A program made the translations under genes and the position numbers. The notes under the pieces were generated by a model. That model saw only the letters and a program-made list of their open reading frames with translations, searched no databases and was not told the origin of the DNA. This document shows, piece by piece, positions 10,925-24,900 of a stretch of DNA of 64,000 bases (position 1 is the stretch's first letter; every line of letters begins with the position of its first letter). The stretch is from Stramonita haemastoma. Lineage: Eukaryota > Mollusca > Gastropoda > Neogastropoda > Muricidae. The stretch covers positions 35,622,520 to 35,686,519 of the forward strand of contig CM060317.1 in assembly GCA_030674155.1 (NCBI GenBank), given 5' to 3'.

Positions 10925-12768
10925 ACAATCATTTTCTTGAAACAATATCAGAGAACTACTCAATGTAGACAGAAAACATAAAAAATGATAAATCATGGAA
11001 AGAAATGGAAACGTTCCTAAAATCCTACCTTGCAATCAATACTAGTGCAATCTGATGCAAATAAACATTTATATATTACTTTTTATCTTAACCCTCTTGC
11101 ATTTGGACTTTCTGAACACAAAGTGCCCCTAGATTTCGCATTCCATCACGACATCAGGTCAGGCACACATGCTTGCTTGCCTTTTCCTCCTTCTAAGTAC
11201 ATACCAGCCGCTATAATTACTACCAACACTCTACAGGGTTTCTTCTTCTAGCCTGATAGAGGTTTAACATGTGGTAGCAATTAGCGATGGATATCTACTG
11301 TGTGTAAATTCCGGCAAATCCCGCATCAGGAGTTAGGGCAATTATTAGGGAAAATCCCATGAGGGTTAAATTACAAATCTTCAGGTCGTACAGATCCTCT
11401 TTCTTTATCCCCTTCTAAGATTTTTATTTTTTAAAAAGCATGTCTCTCTGCATCAGGATTCAAATACATGACCCACTAAAGCAAAAGAAATCTAGTCTTT
11501 CCCTGCTTGCAGCAACTTGTGAAACCACAGAGCCGAGTGGTGGGCTGTACACTTTTCGTATGACACAGCCTCTGTCCATCTGGCTCAGTTTTACAATATC
11601 TCCCTTTCACATGTCAGACCATGAAATTTCGCTCAGCATTTTTTTTTGCCGTCAACTGGCAACCACCATGGCCACTGTGTTAACTTTACAAAGGAAATTT
11701 TATGCAATGTATCCGGAAAGCAATAGTCTGTATTGGCTAGGCGATCATGTTCTCCATTGCTGGCAGACAACTTTGATACTTTTTTTTTTTAAAAGACATA
11801 AACTAAGACACTGATGATGAAAGAGGAAAGGGAGTACAAACGCTCATAAAAGAGCACCCCAACATCCCTGTAGGGAATAAAAACACCTTACAAATACTGC
11901 ATTATAAATACTTTCTTTTCCCACAGAGAAATTCATACATTAACTGTAGTTACAAGCTGCTGTGACAAGAGACTAAGGAGAAAACTCTCAAACAAGGAAC
12001 CATTCCTCAAGTACATAACCATCCACAGCTGTCAGTTTCCCCCACTTCCAGCTCCTCTCAGCTGCTAATTATCCCCTCCCATCCCAGCCCAGCTGTGGCC
12101 AGCTGGTGCTATTTATAGCAGGAGCTGACCACACATGGACTAGGTAAAAAGGAAGGAGCACGCTAAATGTAGCACTCTTAACTAGGCCCTACTGAGTGAT
12201 GTTGGATTTGTGCATTGTGCATCCTCAGCGTCTCACCTCGGCTTTCCTCATCAACTTCTGCATGACCATGTGCCTGGCGTTGCTGCCGCTGATCTTGAGG
12301 TTTTCTTGCTGGGCCAGCGTCTGGGTAGACTCCTCCTCTTTCTTCTCCTCTTCCACCTTCTGCTGCTGCTGCTGTTGCTGCAGCTGCAGCTGTAGCGTAG
12401 GGGCCAGGATCTGCATGGCGTTGGCGGGCGGTGCCTGTCCTGCTGCTGCAGCAGCTGCAGCTGCTGCCGCCGCTGCTTTCTGTTCCAGCATGTGGCGGAG
12501 GCCTGTGGCTAAGACTGCTGCAGTGGCTGCAACGACAAGAAAGAGAGAAACACTCCAAATCTCATCCACCCACAACTTTCAGACTGGTGTTCCAACTCGT
12601 TAACACACACACACACATGTACACCATGCTACACTTCACACACACACACGCACTCACACTCACTCACTCACACTCACTCACTCACTCACTCACTCACTCA
12701 CTCACTCACTCACTCATCACTCACTCACTCACCACTCACTCACTCACTCACTCACTCACTCACTCACT

Positions 12769-12831
<63 letters not shown>

Positions 12832-12860
12832 CACACACACACACACACACACACATCACA

Positions 12861-12926
<66 letters not shown>

Positions 12927-15900
12927 ACACATCCACACATCCACATCCTCAAACTCGCAAATTCACGCACTGAGAAGTCAAATGAACACAGAACATCATT
13001 CATCAGCCATCTCATTCAACCTGCAACAATGAGACAATGACAAAGCATGAGTACAAGTCCAGCATATATTACATACATCAGTCATGACTCAGTGCGTATG
13101 GCTGTGCTTATGTGTTTTGGCTTTGCCATGCTTACAAAGTCTATGTACCAGCATTGCATTAATCTGATATAAAATCTAACAATGTCATTTAATAGAAAAA
13201 TAAGACATGGGAATTTTTTTTTCCTCCCTAAAAGAAGCATGGGTTCAGCACTCACTGAATGATCTTGGAATAAACTATGAACATCATCATAGGCAAGGGT
13301 CAATGCTGAAGACTCCTGAAGTTATAAGTTTTTCCCAATGGCAAAATTCCCAGTTTTCTGAACACAAGTCGCTCATGTTCATAGTGGAGATATTCTCTAC
13401 AACTTTCCTTTTCGGTGATTACTTTTGCATCTCAAATGCCTGATATGAGATTCAACTTACTTTGCTTCACAGCAAACTGGATTGAAAACAGACTGGTCAG
13501 GGTTGTTTGACAAAAGTGAGATTCAAAAGTTAACACACAAATCTACCATGACAGAGGCCCATGGAAGATGACGAAAGCGGTTCCATGCTTAGCGCCAGCA
13601 GATTTCAACTAATCTCCAGCAGCAGATGAACAAAAGAAAAAATGGAAAACAGAAGTGCTGATGAAAAGAAAAGGGAGGTGCTGATGAAAAGGGAGGTGCT
13701 GATGAAAAGGGAGGTGCCGGTCAAAAAGGGAGGTGCTGATGAAAAGAAGTGCTAATGAAAAGAAAAGGGAGGTGCTGATGGAAAGAAAAGGGAGGTGCTG
13801 ATGGAAAGGAAAGGGAGGTGCTGATGGAAAGAAAAGGGAGGTACTGATGAAAAGAAAAGGGAGGTGCTGATGAAAAGAAAAGGGAGGTGCTGATGAAAAG
13901 AAAAGGGAGGTACTGATGAAAAGAAAAGGGAGGTGCTGATGAAAAGAAAAGGGAGGTGCTGATGAAAAGAAAAGGGAGGTGCTGATGAAAAGAAAAGGGA
14001 GGTGCTGATGAAAAGAAAAGGGAGGTGCTGATGAAAAGAAAAGGAGATGCTGATGAAAAGAAAAGGGAGGTGCTGATGAAAAAGAAAAGTTTTGATGTAA
14101 AAGGAAAGTGCTGATGAGAAGAAAAGTGCTCATGTAAAAGAAAAGTGTTGATGAAAAAAGAAAAGAGAAGTGCTAATGAAAAAAGGGAAGTGCTAATGAA
14201 AAAGGAAAGTGCTGATGAAAAAGAACAGGAAAGTGCTGATGAAAAAAGGGAAGTGCTGATGAAAAAAGGGAAGTGCTGATGAAAACAAAATGAGGATATG
14301 CAGAAGAAAGAGAACAAGGAACAGACGTTAATCGGAAAGAGGTGAGAGAGACCGAGACCAAGAGAGGTTGATGCTTGATTGTTCACATCTATGACAACAG
14401 CAGTGAGAAAACAAGATTTCCCCACGTGGTACTCCTGAGACTAAGTATGCGGATGACAACATGATCACATCTATCCTACACTGTAGTTGACAGTGGAAGA
14501 AAAATGAAAATCTGGTCTCAAAAGAAAAAAAATCTATATGCCTATCTTGCCACTCTAGCACAGTTTTGCACACACCTCTGTGAAAAAGATTTCAGCCAAC
14601 ACTTTTTTTTTTTTTTAATTTGAAAAGACGTACAAAGCCAATGAAATCACAACTCTGTATACCAGAGAGAGGAGAGGTAAGGAAAGGAAAATGGAAAAGC
14701 CAGCACCCACAAAAAAAGACAGACACTATTCAAAGATACAACAATTAATACTGAAACATACCACCAAGGACAGTACGAGGAGTGTGCATAGGAGGTATCA
14801 TACGAGGCACTGGTTGACGCATCCGTAGCAGTAAATTTTGAGCCAGTTGCTTGTTAAACATTTGATTTCTGGCTTGAGGACCAAATCCTCTTCCCAAGAG
14901 TCCTGAGCATAAGCAAAACACTCCAAAATTATATAAAATAATACAGCAATGTGATCTCTCTTTCTTTTTCTCAAACATCCCATCTCGCATGCTCCTACCT
15001 TCGACCGCTTTTCCTGTCACACCCACTGTATACTCACTGACAGCAGTTTGTCAAGGGAATTTTGGTCCAGAGTGGGAGATGTGAGTACTGATCAATTATG
15101 ATGTCAACACCACGCCTGGACTGCGTTTGCGTTACACTCTTGCTGTTCACAAATCCTTTCCACAGCCAAATCAATGATTGTACTGGAAAGTTACTGTCAT
15201 GATAATGGCTTTTCCCATCATGACGCAACGTCTGGCACCTTGAAACATGACAACCATTATCAGCATCAGCTTATAAAAAGTTCAAACTATGCATTCCGAT
15301 TTTCCTCTTCAAGGCCAAAAATGTTTTCATAAATTCTTCTAAATTCCATTGCTGACAGTCCAAATAAGGCTGTTAAGTCATAGCTGCCATCTGTTCAGAA
15401 TCCAAAATCTGAATTCAGTGGGGAGTGGGTTCAGGAGGGGGTCTTGCCCCCCCCCCCACCCCCCCTCCTAAAAAAGCATGAGTCAGAAAGGCCTAAGCCC
15501 CCTGAAGCTGAAGCAATTTTTATGGTTAAAAGCGCTAACTTTTCATCTGAAAGAGGCAAGATGTTAGAACGGTTTAGACCTTCACCTGCCTAACAAGTAA
15601 ACAGTGAGGTTCTGGGTTCAATTCCTGGCTTTTCCATTTCTTCCAAGTTTGACAGGGGGAGAAAATGAATATCAAGTCTTACAGAGGAGACTCTAAATCA
15701 GTCAGACCCATGTGTTTATAGATTCAAGCACGTCAAAGAAACGCATGATGGTTGAAAACTGGAATGAGCAGGGAGGTTGATCCTAACTGTCCTGCTACAC
15801 TAATAGTGAGGAAAAAAGTCACATGAGCAAAAAAGTCTCACCATTGGTGAACCTTCGAGCTCTAGCTAACGAAATTGGGGAGGGGGAGAATAGTGTACCG

Positions 15901-18900
15901 CACATTTACATTTGAACCAGTATGACAAACTCGAAAAAAGTCTGAGTTTTAAAATAACTGGCGTAACAACATAGCAAGACAGCTGAAATGAGAAAGTTCT
16001 GCTCTACCAAAATTGTAGAGATAAATAACTCTGTTCTTCTCATAACCAGTAATGTTATTGCAAAATTCTATAAGTGCAACAGCAAGAGAGTATTAGTAGG
16101 CATAACCTTTGCCTTGTGGAGACTGATTGATGTATGGGAAATCCTTCTTGTATTTGAGAACAAACTTCTGACAGGCACAGTTGTCAGAATTTACTTCTTT
16201 TTTTCATCAGCTTTTATCAACATCTTGGTTATTTGTGTCGAAAACCAGAACACACACTGACATCCTACTGGAATGATACAGATTTTTTTTTTTTTTGGGG
16301 GGGGGGAGGGGAAACCAGGAAACTTCTTCAGAACTGAAAAACAGGAATCACACCTAAAAACAGGAAAAACTCCAGGAAAAAAGAAATGGTTCAGCGTAGG
16401 AGCAGAAAAGTGGAGCAGTTGTGAGGAACCTATTTTTTTCCAGCAAACTCCTGAATACTGAAAGTTTGCAATAGCCAGGCTATTCAATGCTCAGTACATT
16501 CCAAACCAAGCCAAAAACAAATCCATGTTACAAGAAAATTAAAGAAATCTTTTTTTCATTAACAGCAGGCTTATAAAAGTCTGAAAACGGGCACACAAAT
16601 AACTGTATGACACCAACACAATGGAAAAACTGAAAATCTTAACTTAAAATTTCTTTTTTTTAAACCAAAGAAACAAAATTCCCAACCTGTATGATGCCTA
16701 GTTTCTTTCTTTGATGTTGAAGTTCTTGTTTGTTTTTTATTCTACTGATGGAACACTTGAAAATTCATTAAAGAACCCAATAGTCACCTATGAATACAGA
16801 GAAAAACAGTCAAAGCAGAAGACAGACAGCAGGAAAGAGAAGAAACAAATATTAACACAGACTAATACACATGCAGACTATGGAGATAGAAAAATAGATA
16901 CACAGCGAAAGAAAAAAGAACACAGAAATAGAAAATAAAAATCCCGTGATAAGGAAAAGGAACAGGCTTAATGACAGTACACAAAAGAAAGAAAGGGCAG
17001 GCTGGGTACTGGAAGAGCTCCATGCTCCACACTAAGAGTTAAGCAAACCTGATGTGACAAAATTCAAGTCCTCAAAACATGCATGGGTAAAAATACAGGA
17101 ATGAAAACCTATGTCACTAGGGGAAACAAATGAGGAAAAAAAAGTTAAATAAATAACAGACACTAAAAAGAACTCCTATACCATCTGCCAACCCATGCTT
17201 CTTTTCATCCCTACTACTACATTTCTTTCTACATCTCAAACAGTAAGGTTTTTGTTTTTTAAGCATTCCAAACACCCTTCTTTCACTCATGACCCTCCAG
17301 TAAATCAGAAACTTTCTCAGATATGGATAAGACAGTTCAAGTAATAGATGTTAATGCACTTAGTATGTGTACCAAATTTCATGCAGATATCTTTAGTAGT
17401 TTCTGAGAAACAAAAATTTGCTAAAAGGGACGCAGTGGTCCACCTTAAATATAAACAAAGAGAGAGAAGAAGGCAGGCACTATAGTGACTCTAAGCCTGA
17501 CTCGACAAATAAACACAGCCAGCCAGCCATCGCATGATCTCATGACCCTGCCTCTCTCACCAGCACTGGTGCTGTTGATGGGGGGAGGCATGACCGGCAG
17601 ACCCAGACCCGGAGTGCCGGGGCGCAGCGGGGTCAACAAGGAAGCAGCGGCTGCCGGGGTCATGGGTAACCCTCCGGGGCCCATGACGGGGTTGGGCAGC
17701 AAGTGCTGGGGGTTCTGTAAGGGGTTCCCCGCAGCAGCAGCAAAGGGAGCGGTCACAGCCGTCACAGAGTCTGGGAGGGGGTGAGGGGTATTAGACATGG
17801 AGCCCGGGTTCATCATGGAAGGCCCACCCAGCTGAGACATCGATAACGCTGATGGACCCTGCTGAAAAAAAAAAGTATACCGTTCATGAGAACATCAGAT
17901 AAGATTTCAATCAGCAACAAAGAGCGAGTGGAAAGAGACTACTAAGTGAGTGAAAAATGTGCATAAGAGTTGAAAGAGATTACAGAGTGAAAAATATGCA
18001 TATCTATATGTTCTCTGTGTGTGTGTGTTATTATGGGTGTGAGTGTGTATGCACTGGAAGAGGGAGGGGGGATGCTCTTACATCTGTCCACCTCCAGTTC
18101 TGGCATACTTCTGTATGAAAAAAACCAGGACTAATGAAACAAAGCAACAAACTGAAGTTTGTGATAGAATAAAAATAAATAAATAAATAAAAAATAATAA
18201 AATAACATTAAAAAAGAAGTTTGTGATAGAAATATCACCAGTGAATGGTTGGATTTGTTTTTAAAACTTGAAAAGAAGAGACAATAACTCTCCAAAAAGC
18301 TCATCTTCCATAAAAACTGAACACACACACAAAACCAATACAAAAAAGTGCTGTACAAAAGTTTTGAGGGGGTTTAACCTTTAGCACTCTACAATCTTTG
18401 GGGACCAGTCTCCTCTGTCCCTGCATTCTTTTTCCAGAAAGCAAAAACCGTGAACACCTACTTGTTTAGAACCGTTAAAACTGTGAATGTATTTAATGTA
18501 GAGATTTGATTTTTTTTGTATATTAATAAAAAATGGATGAGGAATGTTTTCATATAAGGCAATGTGTTCTGCATACATGTTTTGAAACTGAAAAAAGATA
18601 AAAAAACAAAAACCAGAAAAATGTTGACTTACTTTTTTTATTCACTGAGAGTGGAGGTTATTTTTAGTGCTATTTACCAAACTGTTGTACTTCAGTCACA
18701 AAGTGATTCTTTTGTCTGTTAGAAATAAACAAAATAGTTATTCCTCAAAAATGCCACAAGGTATCACCTTTGGACCAAAATTTCTGTGAAATTGATTGGA
18801 GAAAAATTTTCACAGCAACTTTGAAAAGCCTTTTCACAATCATCATCTACCAGACTGGCACTTCAGTCAGTCACAAATGATAATTTCATCACTCATAAAC

Positions 18901-21900
18901 AAATAAAACAGTTTTTCCCTCAGAAATCCATCTGGCATCTCCTTTCAACCAGAAAATTCCATGTTTACGGCCACCTGGAACATCGTATTCGCAATCATCA
19001 TCGATCTCACTTGAAACATTATCAATGTGACCTAAATCACTTACCGTCACTTCAGTGTCGATTTTAACAAGTTGGAAGCCTTCAAAATCATTAACTGTGT
19101 CAGATTCAACGATATTTCCAACAAAAATCATTCAAAATTGGCGTCAACCACTTTGGTGTTTTAAATCCTGAAAATTGATTTTCACTTTTCAAAAATTCGC
19201 TGTTGCATATTGCGTTGAAGAAAATGCAAATGGCAGACAGCAGAGGAAACTTTAGCTTCGTTTTGAACTGAAAGTGACGTGTGTTGCCATAAACAGTAAC
19301 GGAAACTGTGCTGATGAGCTGCGAAATTTGAACACCCTATGTCTGTCGACATGATGCACCTGCGGATCCAAGGAAAATAATCCATTCAGTGATATGATGT
19401 GCTTGCAAAGTGCTAAAGGTTATTTATCTATTCTTTTATTTCGAGGATAATGGAATAAGCACTCATGTGCTTTTTTACATTCAGTCCCCATGTGTATGCA
19501 GTTTTTTGTAAATCTTGTCATCTGTTCCCACCAGCACACAATGGCCCTACTCATACGAAAGCAGAACAGGTTAAACCCACAAGCCCCTTGATAAGTAAGA
19601 GAAAAGGGCGACTTCAGAAGCTACTAACCAGACTGGTAGGCTGTTGCTGCGCGTCCATGGCCTGAATCTTGGCGGTGGTGGCAGCAATGGCCACCGCTGC
19701 TGCTGTAGGCATGCTGGACGGTGTGATGCTGGGTATGGCCGTCTCTGGGGGTGTGATAGCCTGCAGCACAACACACAATAACATCGCTGAATACACTGGA
19801 TCAAAACTGTGCTAGTAGTGTTCATCCTTTACATCGCTGATCAGATGTCCTGCCTTATCAGAAATCAAGTCACCAGAGTGAACTGTTAGCAAGTTTACAG
19901 ACCCTGTAAGATTTCAGACTCGCTGAACAGCCCTTAGTCTAGAAATCTCAACTGTTCCAACCTCCCCTGCAATTATATGACACTGCAAATGACAACGACT
20001 ATAGATTTAAAAAATAATAATAAATTAAGACTGCAAAGACTGAAATGTTGCTGAACGTAATCAGTTTCTTTGTGAACAGAGGTAACTTATTTCAAATAAG
20101 AAACTCACCTTGCCTACTCTGAGGTACTGCCCACCCAAGTCGAAGAGATTCATGGAAGTTACAGCATCCATCTGACTTTGATGTGTTTCATATTCTATAA
20201 ACCCGTAACCTCTGAAACAGTGCAAAAGCAGATGAAGGTAGTTGTTACACTCTGGAACACTATTATCACAAGCCGGTTTCATGGCCCTTAGGAATATATC
20301 TGTCTGAAAAGGGAGTGGTGTCATTAGGTGCAAATCACATCTGAACACAACTTTTTTCCAACAAGCACTAGTCTGGTGCTTGTCTTTAGGAAGAAACAAA
20401 GACAAAAACAAAGACACCTGTGGTTCAGCATGCAACATACATTTGGCATATAAAACAAACAAAAAAAGAAACCTTAACTCTATGCTGGGCACAATGCCCC
20501 AAAACATGCATCATTCATCCAAAAAACTAAAACAATATGTTGAAAATGCTTTTTATGTAACTATTTCTCAATGTCTTAGTTTACAGATAATCAAAATCAA
20601 AAATAAATTAAAAAATAAATCTATGCATGCATTTCCACACAATTGCACCACTGAGACACTCATAAACCAATCAATGACCTTGTATGTTTCTAAAAGAAAA
20701 CAAAATATAATTCTAAAAGAAAAAAAAAGAACAACACAAAATGAGAAACAGCAGTTGCTTTCTTCATTTCTGCATCTTCTGGTTTTTATTTTCTGCATCT
20801 TCTTTTTATTTCATCAATATCCATAAAACCAATGCAGAGTTATTGCTTCAGCTTGTTAAATACACACACCCTCTCACAGCACTCACTCACTCCACCTCCA
20901 TTTTCCCAGCCCAACAGAAAGTGAACAAATGATTTTGCTGTGCACAGCACGGGTTAACAATTACAGTTGTCCCTGAAAACATCTTGTAGTTAAAGAGACT
21001 CAAAGTCTTCATGCTAAAAGGAAAAGAAAAAATACTGTAAGGCTTTACAGTAGCAATGCTCTCTCTCTCTCTCTCCACCCCCTCCCTCCACACAGAACTC
21101 AAATTTCAAACAAAGGAATCAGTAGTGACAATTTTATTACAATACGATCAAAAACAACCACATTAACTGTTATGTTAAAATGATACAACATACAAACATT
21201 ACAGTAAAAAGACATAACAGAAAAAGCCCTTCTCCAATAAGCAATGTAGTCCATCAAAAAAATGAAAAGAGGAATACCAAAAACAAAATTAATACTCACT
21301 TGTGTTTTCCTTGCCTGGTAGGATCTGGAGCTAGTTTACAATCCTTGATCGTGCCAAACGCTTCAAACACACTGAAAACATATGAACACAGACACACTGT
21401 ACTCACATCAAAAGAGATGAAAGCCTTAAACTGAAAATAAACCACAAGAACAAAAAGTACAAAAAAATGAGCTTAGCAACATAATGCCTAGCACACTTAA
21501 AACAAAGACAAGATTTTATCCTCATAGTGAGTCTTATTGTGTGAATCTTGTGTACCTAAAGATCACCTGTGCAACTGAGCTTTGAGCAAAATGTAAAATG
21601 AATTGTGGGCAAACAATTTTCAGAATTAAAAAACAAAAAGAAACAGACTTGTCTTAAGTCTATCTTTCTAAAACATAATAATAATATAAAAAAAATAATA
21701 ATAATACACACAGTTGAAAGTACAGCTTTGGTCACTAACTAATCACAATTCATCACACAGTCATATTTTCTTCCCATTCTTAACCCAATTCACAGTCCCA
21801 AAATTAAAACAAAATAAAGCAAATGAATCTAAGATTTTTTTCACCCACCTCTGTATGTCACTTTCAGCAAGATCCAGGTGAATAGAGGCCACATAAATCC

Positions 21901-24900
21901 TGCAATAATGGGTGGCCTCAATGGCCAACTGTTCGATGATGGGCTGGGCCTGGGGCATGTTGCTGGGCCGACCAACCTGTACACACAGCAGCAAAGCACT
22001 TCCATATAGCATAACCTCCATACAGGTGCACCTCCATATAGCGGAACCACCATATAGCAGCACCTCTATATAGCAGCACCTCCATAAAGGAGAACCTCTA
22101 TATAGGTGCACCTCCATATAGGTGCACCTCTATATAGGTGCACCTCCATATAGCAGCACCTCCATATAGCAGCACCTCCATATTGCGGCACCTCCATACA
22201 GTGGCACCTCTATACACTGGCACTTCCATACACTGGCACCTCCATATAGTGGCACCTCCATATAGCTGCACTTTCTTCATGCTTCCTAACTCCTTCCTCT
22301 CAATATCATCTCTTCCGTCACATTTCTCCGCTTTTTCATGTCTGTTTGTCCTCTCAGTTCTTTCAAATACTGTGATTGATAAACTATGACCTGCTTTGAT
22401 ATCAAAACAGTATCCTTTCCTTATGTATATACTTTTTAAATACCTTTTAAAAACACATAAGCCATACTAAAACATGACAAAACATGGTATCAAGATGGTT
22501 ACTAGTTACAGCTGGTGTCAGTTTTAAGATTTTCTTGTTCTTTTGCTACCAAACCCATTTCACTGCATCAAGTGATAAAACTTAACTTCTAACGTTTTGA
22601 AACTCATCATGATTTATGGTCTCTCTAATTGTTGCTAAGATACATGGAAGCACTTCTGGATTCTTTGGGGGGGAAATCAGCTACTAAAGTGACTGCCACA
22701 TAACCAAAAGTAAGGGTATCATACTTTGGCTGTCTACAATTCTGCAATTAAGTATTTGAAATATAATCAAAATATTACACCAGAAATGAGAGATTTAATC
22801 TCGAAAGTTTCTTCAACAATTACTTTCAAAGAGATTATTTCTACGCTGTGCATAAATCTGATATTTTAAAAGAAGGAAACAAAAATATATAACAAATTTT
22901 AACTGGAGTTCAAAACTACGAAACCTGAAGAAGTTTCTGGTAATCATTTTCCCCTTTTCTATAAGGTATGCTTCTGATTACAGCATAAACACATTTCACA
23001 GACTCTACCCAAATGTATTAACTTTTCAATCAATAAAACACAGAGATTTCCTGTCCAGGCATGTCCAAAATGATGAAAAGGCAAAGTATAACACACTCCT
23101 TGCTCTGATAGTTCTTGGCAAGCTGAAATGACAAAAAAAGAGAAACACACACACACACACATTTTTGTGCAATAGAAAATGGTATTGCACAAAACAGCAA
23201 TTTCAGTCAAAAGCATCAATTTTCTAGCCTTTCTCAAAACAGAAGAGAAAGCCTCACTATCTACACTATACTGTGTAGTCAGCACTTAGCTGCTTTCTAA
23301 ACAAATTTGACGGTGTTTTTTTCTTTTCATGATACAGGCCTAGTTAAAAGATTTATGGATGGGGCTTTTGAAGCTAACCCAGTGTTGCCCAAACAAAAAG
23401 GAATAGAAACGTGTGACATCAATATGGAGTTAGATGTATCAAAATGTTGACACTGAAAAGAACTTTTTTAAAAAGCTTATCATAGCCCTCACTGTACAAC
23501 ACTGTCAAAGCCTGCATGCTCTAGATTTGTCAGGCATGTCACTGAGGGACAACAAAATACACATTTTATTTTGTAAATAGCGTACTGAAGCGTACTTGAC
23601 ATGAGGATCACCAGAATCCCAAAGAATTGACTGAATGCAATGATTGCAAAGAGATATGTGTGTTGTAGCAACACTAAAAAAAACACTTGAGAAAAACAGC
23701 TTCCCTGAAAAAAGACAATCGTATAAAACTTTTCATTGCCTTACAGGCCCCACATCAAAGTGTTAACAGAGACACTATTACCATAGCTCGCTGGGAGCCA
23801 TAGACTCTCACTGATGCAGACCAAGATACTGTTGTTTATAAAGCACAGAGTACTAGAGGGGTGTGCTCCTGCCCTCAAGCTGAAGGCGCCTATCAGTGTT
23901 ATTATAACAGCTGCTGGCTGGATGGGATGCTATCTTGTTAAAGATAAAGTGTGATCTGTTCTTTTTGCAACTCATAAACCCTGTTGCTCTAAATATCTCA
24001 AGGGCACTCTTACTTCAAGTTTCAGTGGGAGATGAGTTTAAATTATAGAAGACAAGACAACACTTACCTGGTAAGTTGAGTCTTGTTGAGAATTCTGACA
24101 AATTTATCTCAATGAAACCGGAACACAGTCCATTTGCCCTCCCTTTAATTCTGTTACCCACCCATAGTGAACCAGCAGATCTTTAGTGTGTGTGTGTTAT
24201 ATCTTCAGTGACTTGGTGTTTGTTCATTGCACTCTCAATGACTGATGGCTGGCAAGTGGTATTTATCTCAGTGCACTCTGTTCTGGTTTCATTGAGAGAA
24301 ATTTGTTAGAATTCTCAACAAGACTCAATTTACCAAGTAGATGTCATGTCTTATAAATAAACTTTCACATGAAAGGTGTTTAAAATTATTTGTATTCAAA
24401 CCAGGGACAATCTGAAGCTAAGGGACTATGAGACTGCCAGAGAAGATGTTTGCCAGTACTATGTGAACTATGTTAGCTAGTGGTCCACTAAAACTACAAG
24501 GATTCATAGATCTGACCAAAAGGTTTCAGCCTAGTATTTCTGTCATATGATGGCACAATGATTTTGAGTCTTTCCCTTAAATAAAAGTGCTTGATAAACC
24601 CACAATGAAACAGTCTTAATGGGTTATCCCTTTTGAAAACCACACTGTGGATCAAATTCAAAACAATAAGTGACTAATTTGTTCATAAACTATAATCACA
24701 CACTTCAGAAATGTTACTCCCTTGGGATAAGACAACAGCAAACTATCATAACCCACCACACTTACCTTTCTGGCATTACTATTCAGATATGTAACTAATT
24801 TAGCCACAGTGCTACTTCCACCTTATCTACTATTTTGGTAAACTCCTTTCAAGTCACACTTTTACAACTAGGAAACTAAAGCAGACTACCACTTGGGGGG

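Noticed and set aside
12196..12603. 135-codon plus-strand Cys/Ser/Ala-rich frame
   Set aside because: Antisense shadow of the GC-rich PUF60 exon 12.
13609..14425. 174- and 234-codon minus-strand frames rich in His/Leu/Pro/Phe/Ser
   Set aside because: They are frames through the 23-bp minisatellite, with no splice or homology support.
15584..15650. Candidate functional tRNA gene (good B-box)
   Set aside because: No complete cloverleaf or acceptor stem could be drawn; the sequence continues as a repeat, so it is called a SINE.
21761..22280. Cys/Met/Trp/Gly-rich minus-strand frames upstream of PUF60 exon 6
   Set aside because: They read through the 16-bp minisatellite; only the exon 6 part is coding.
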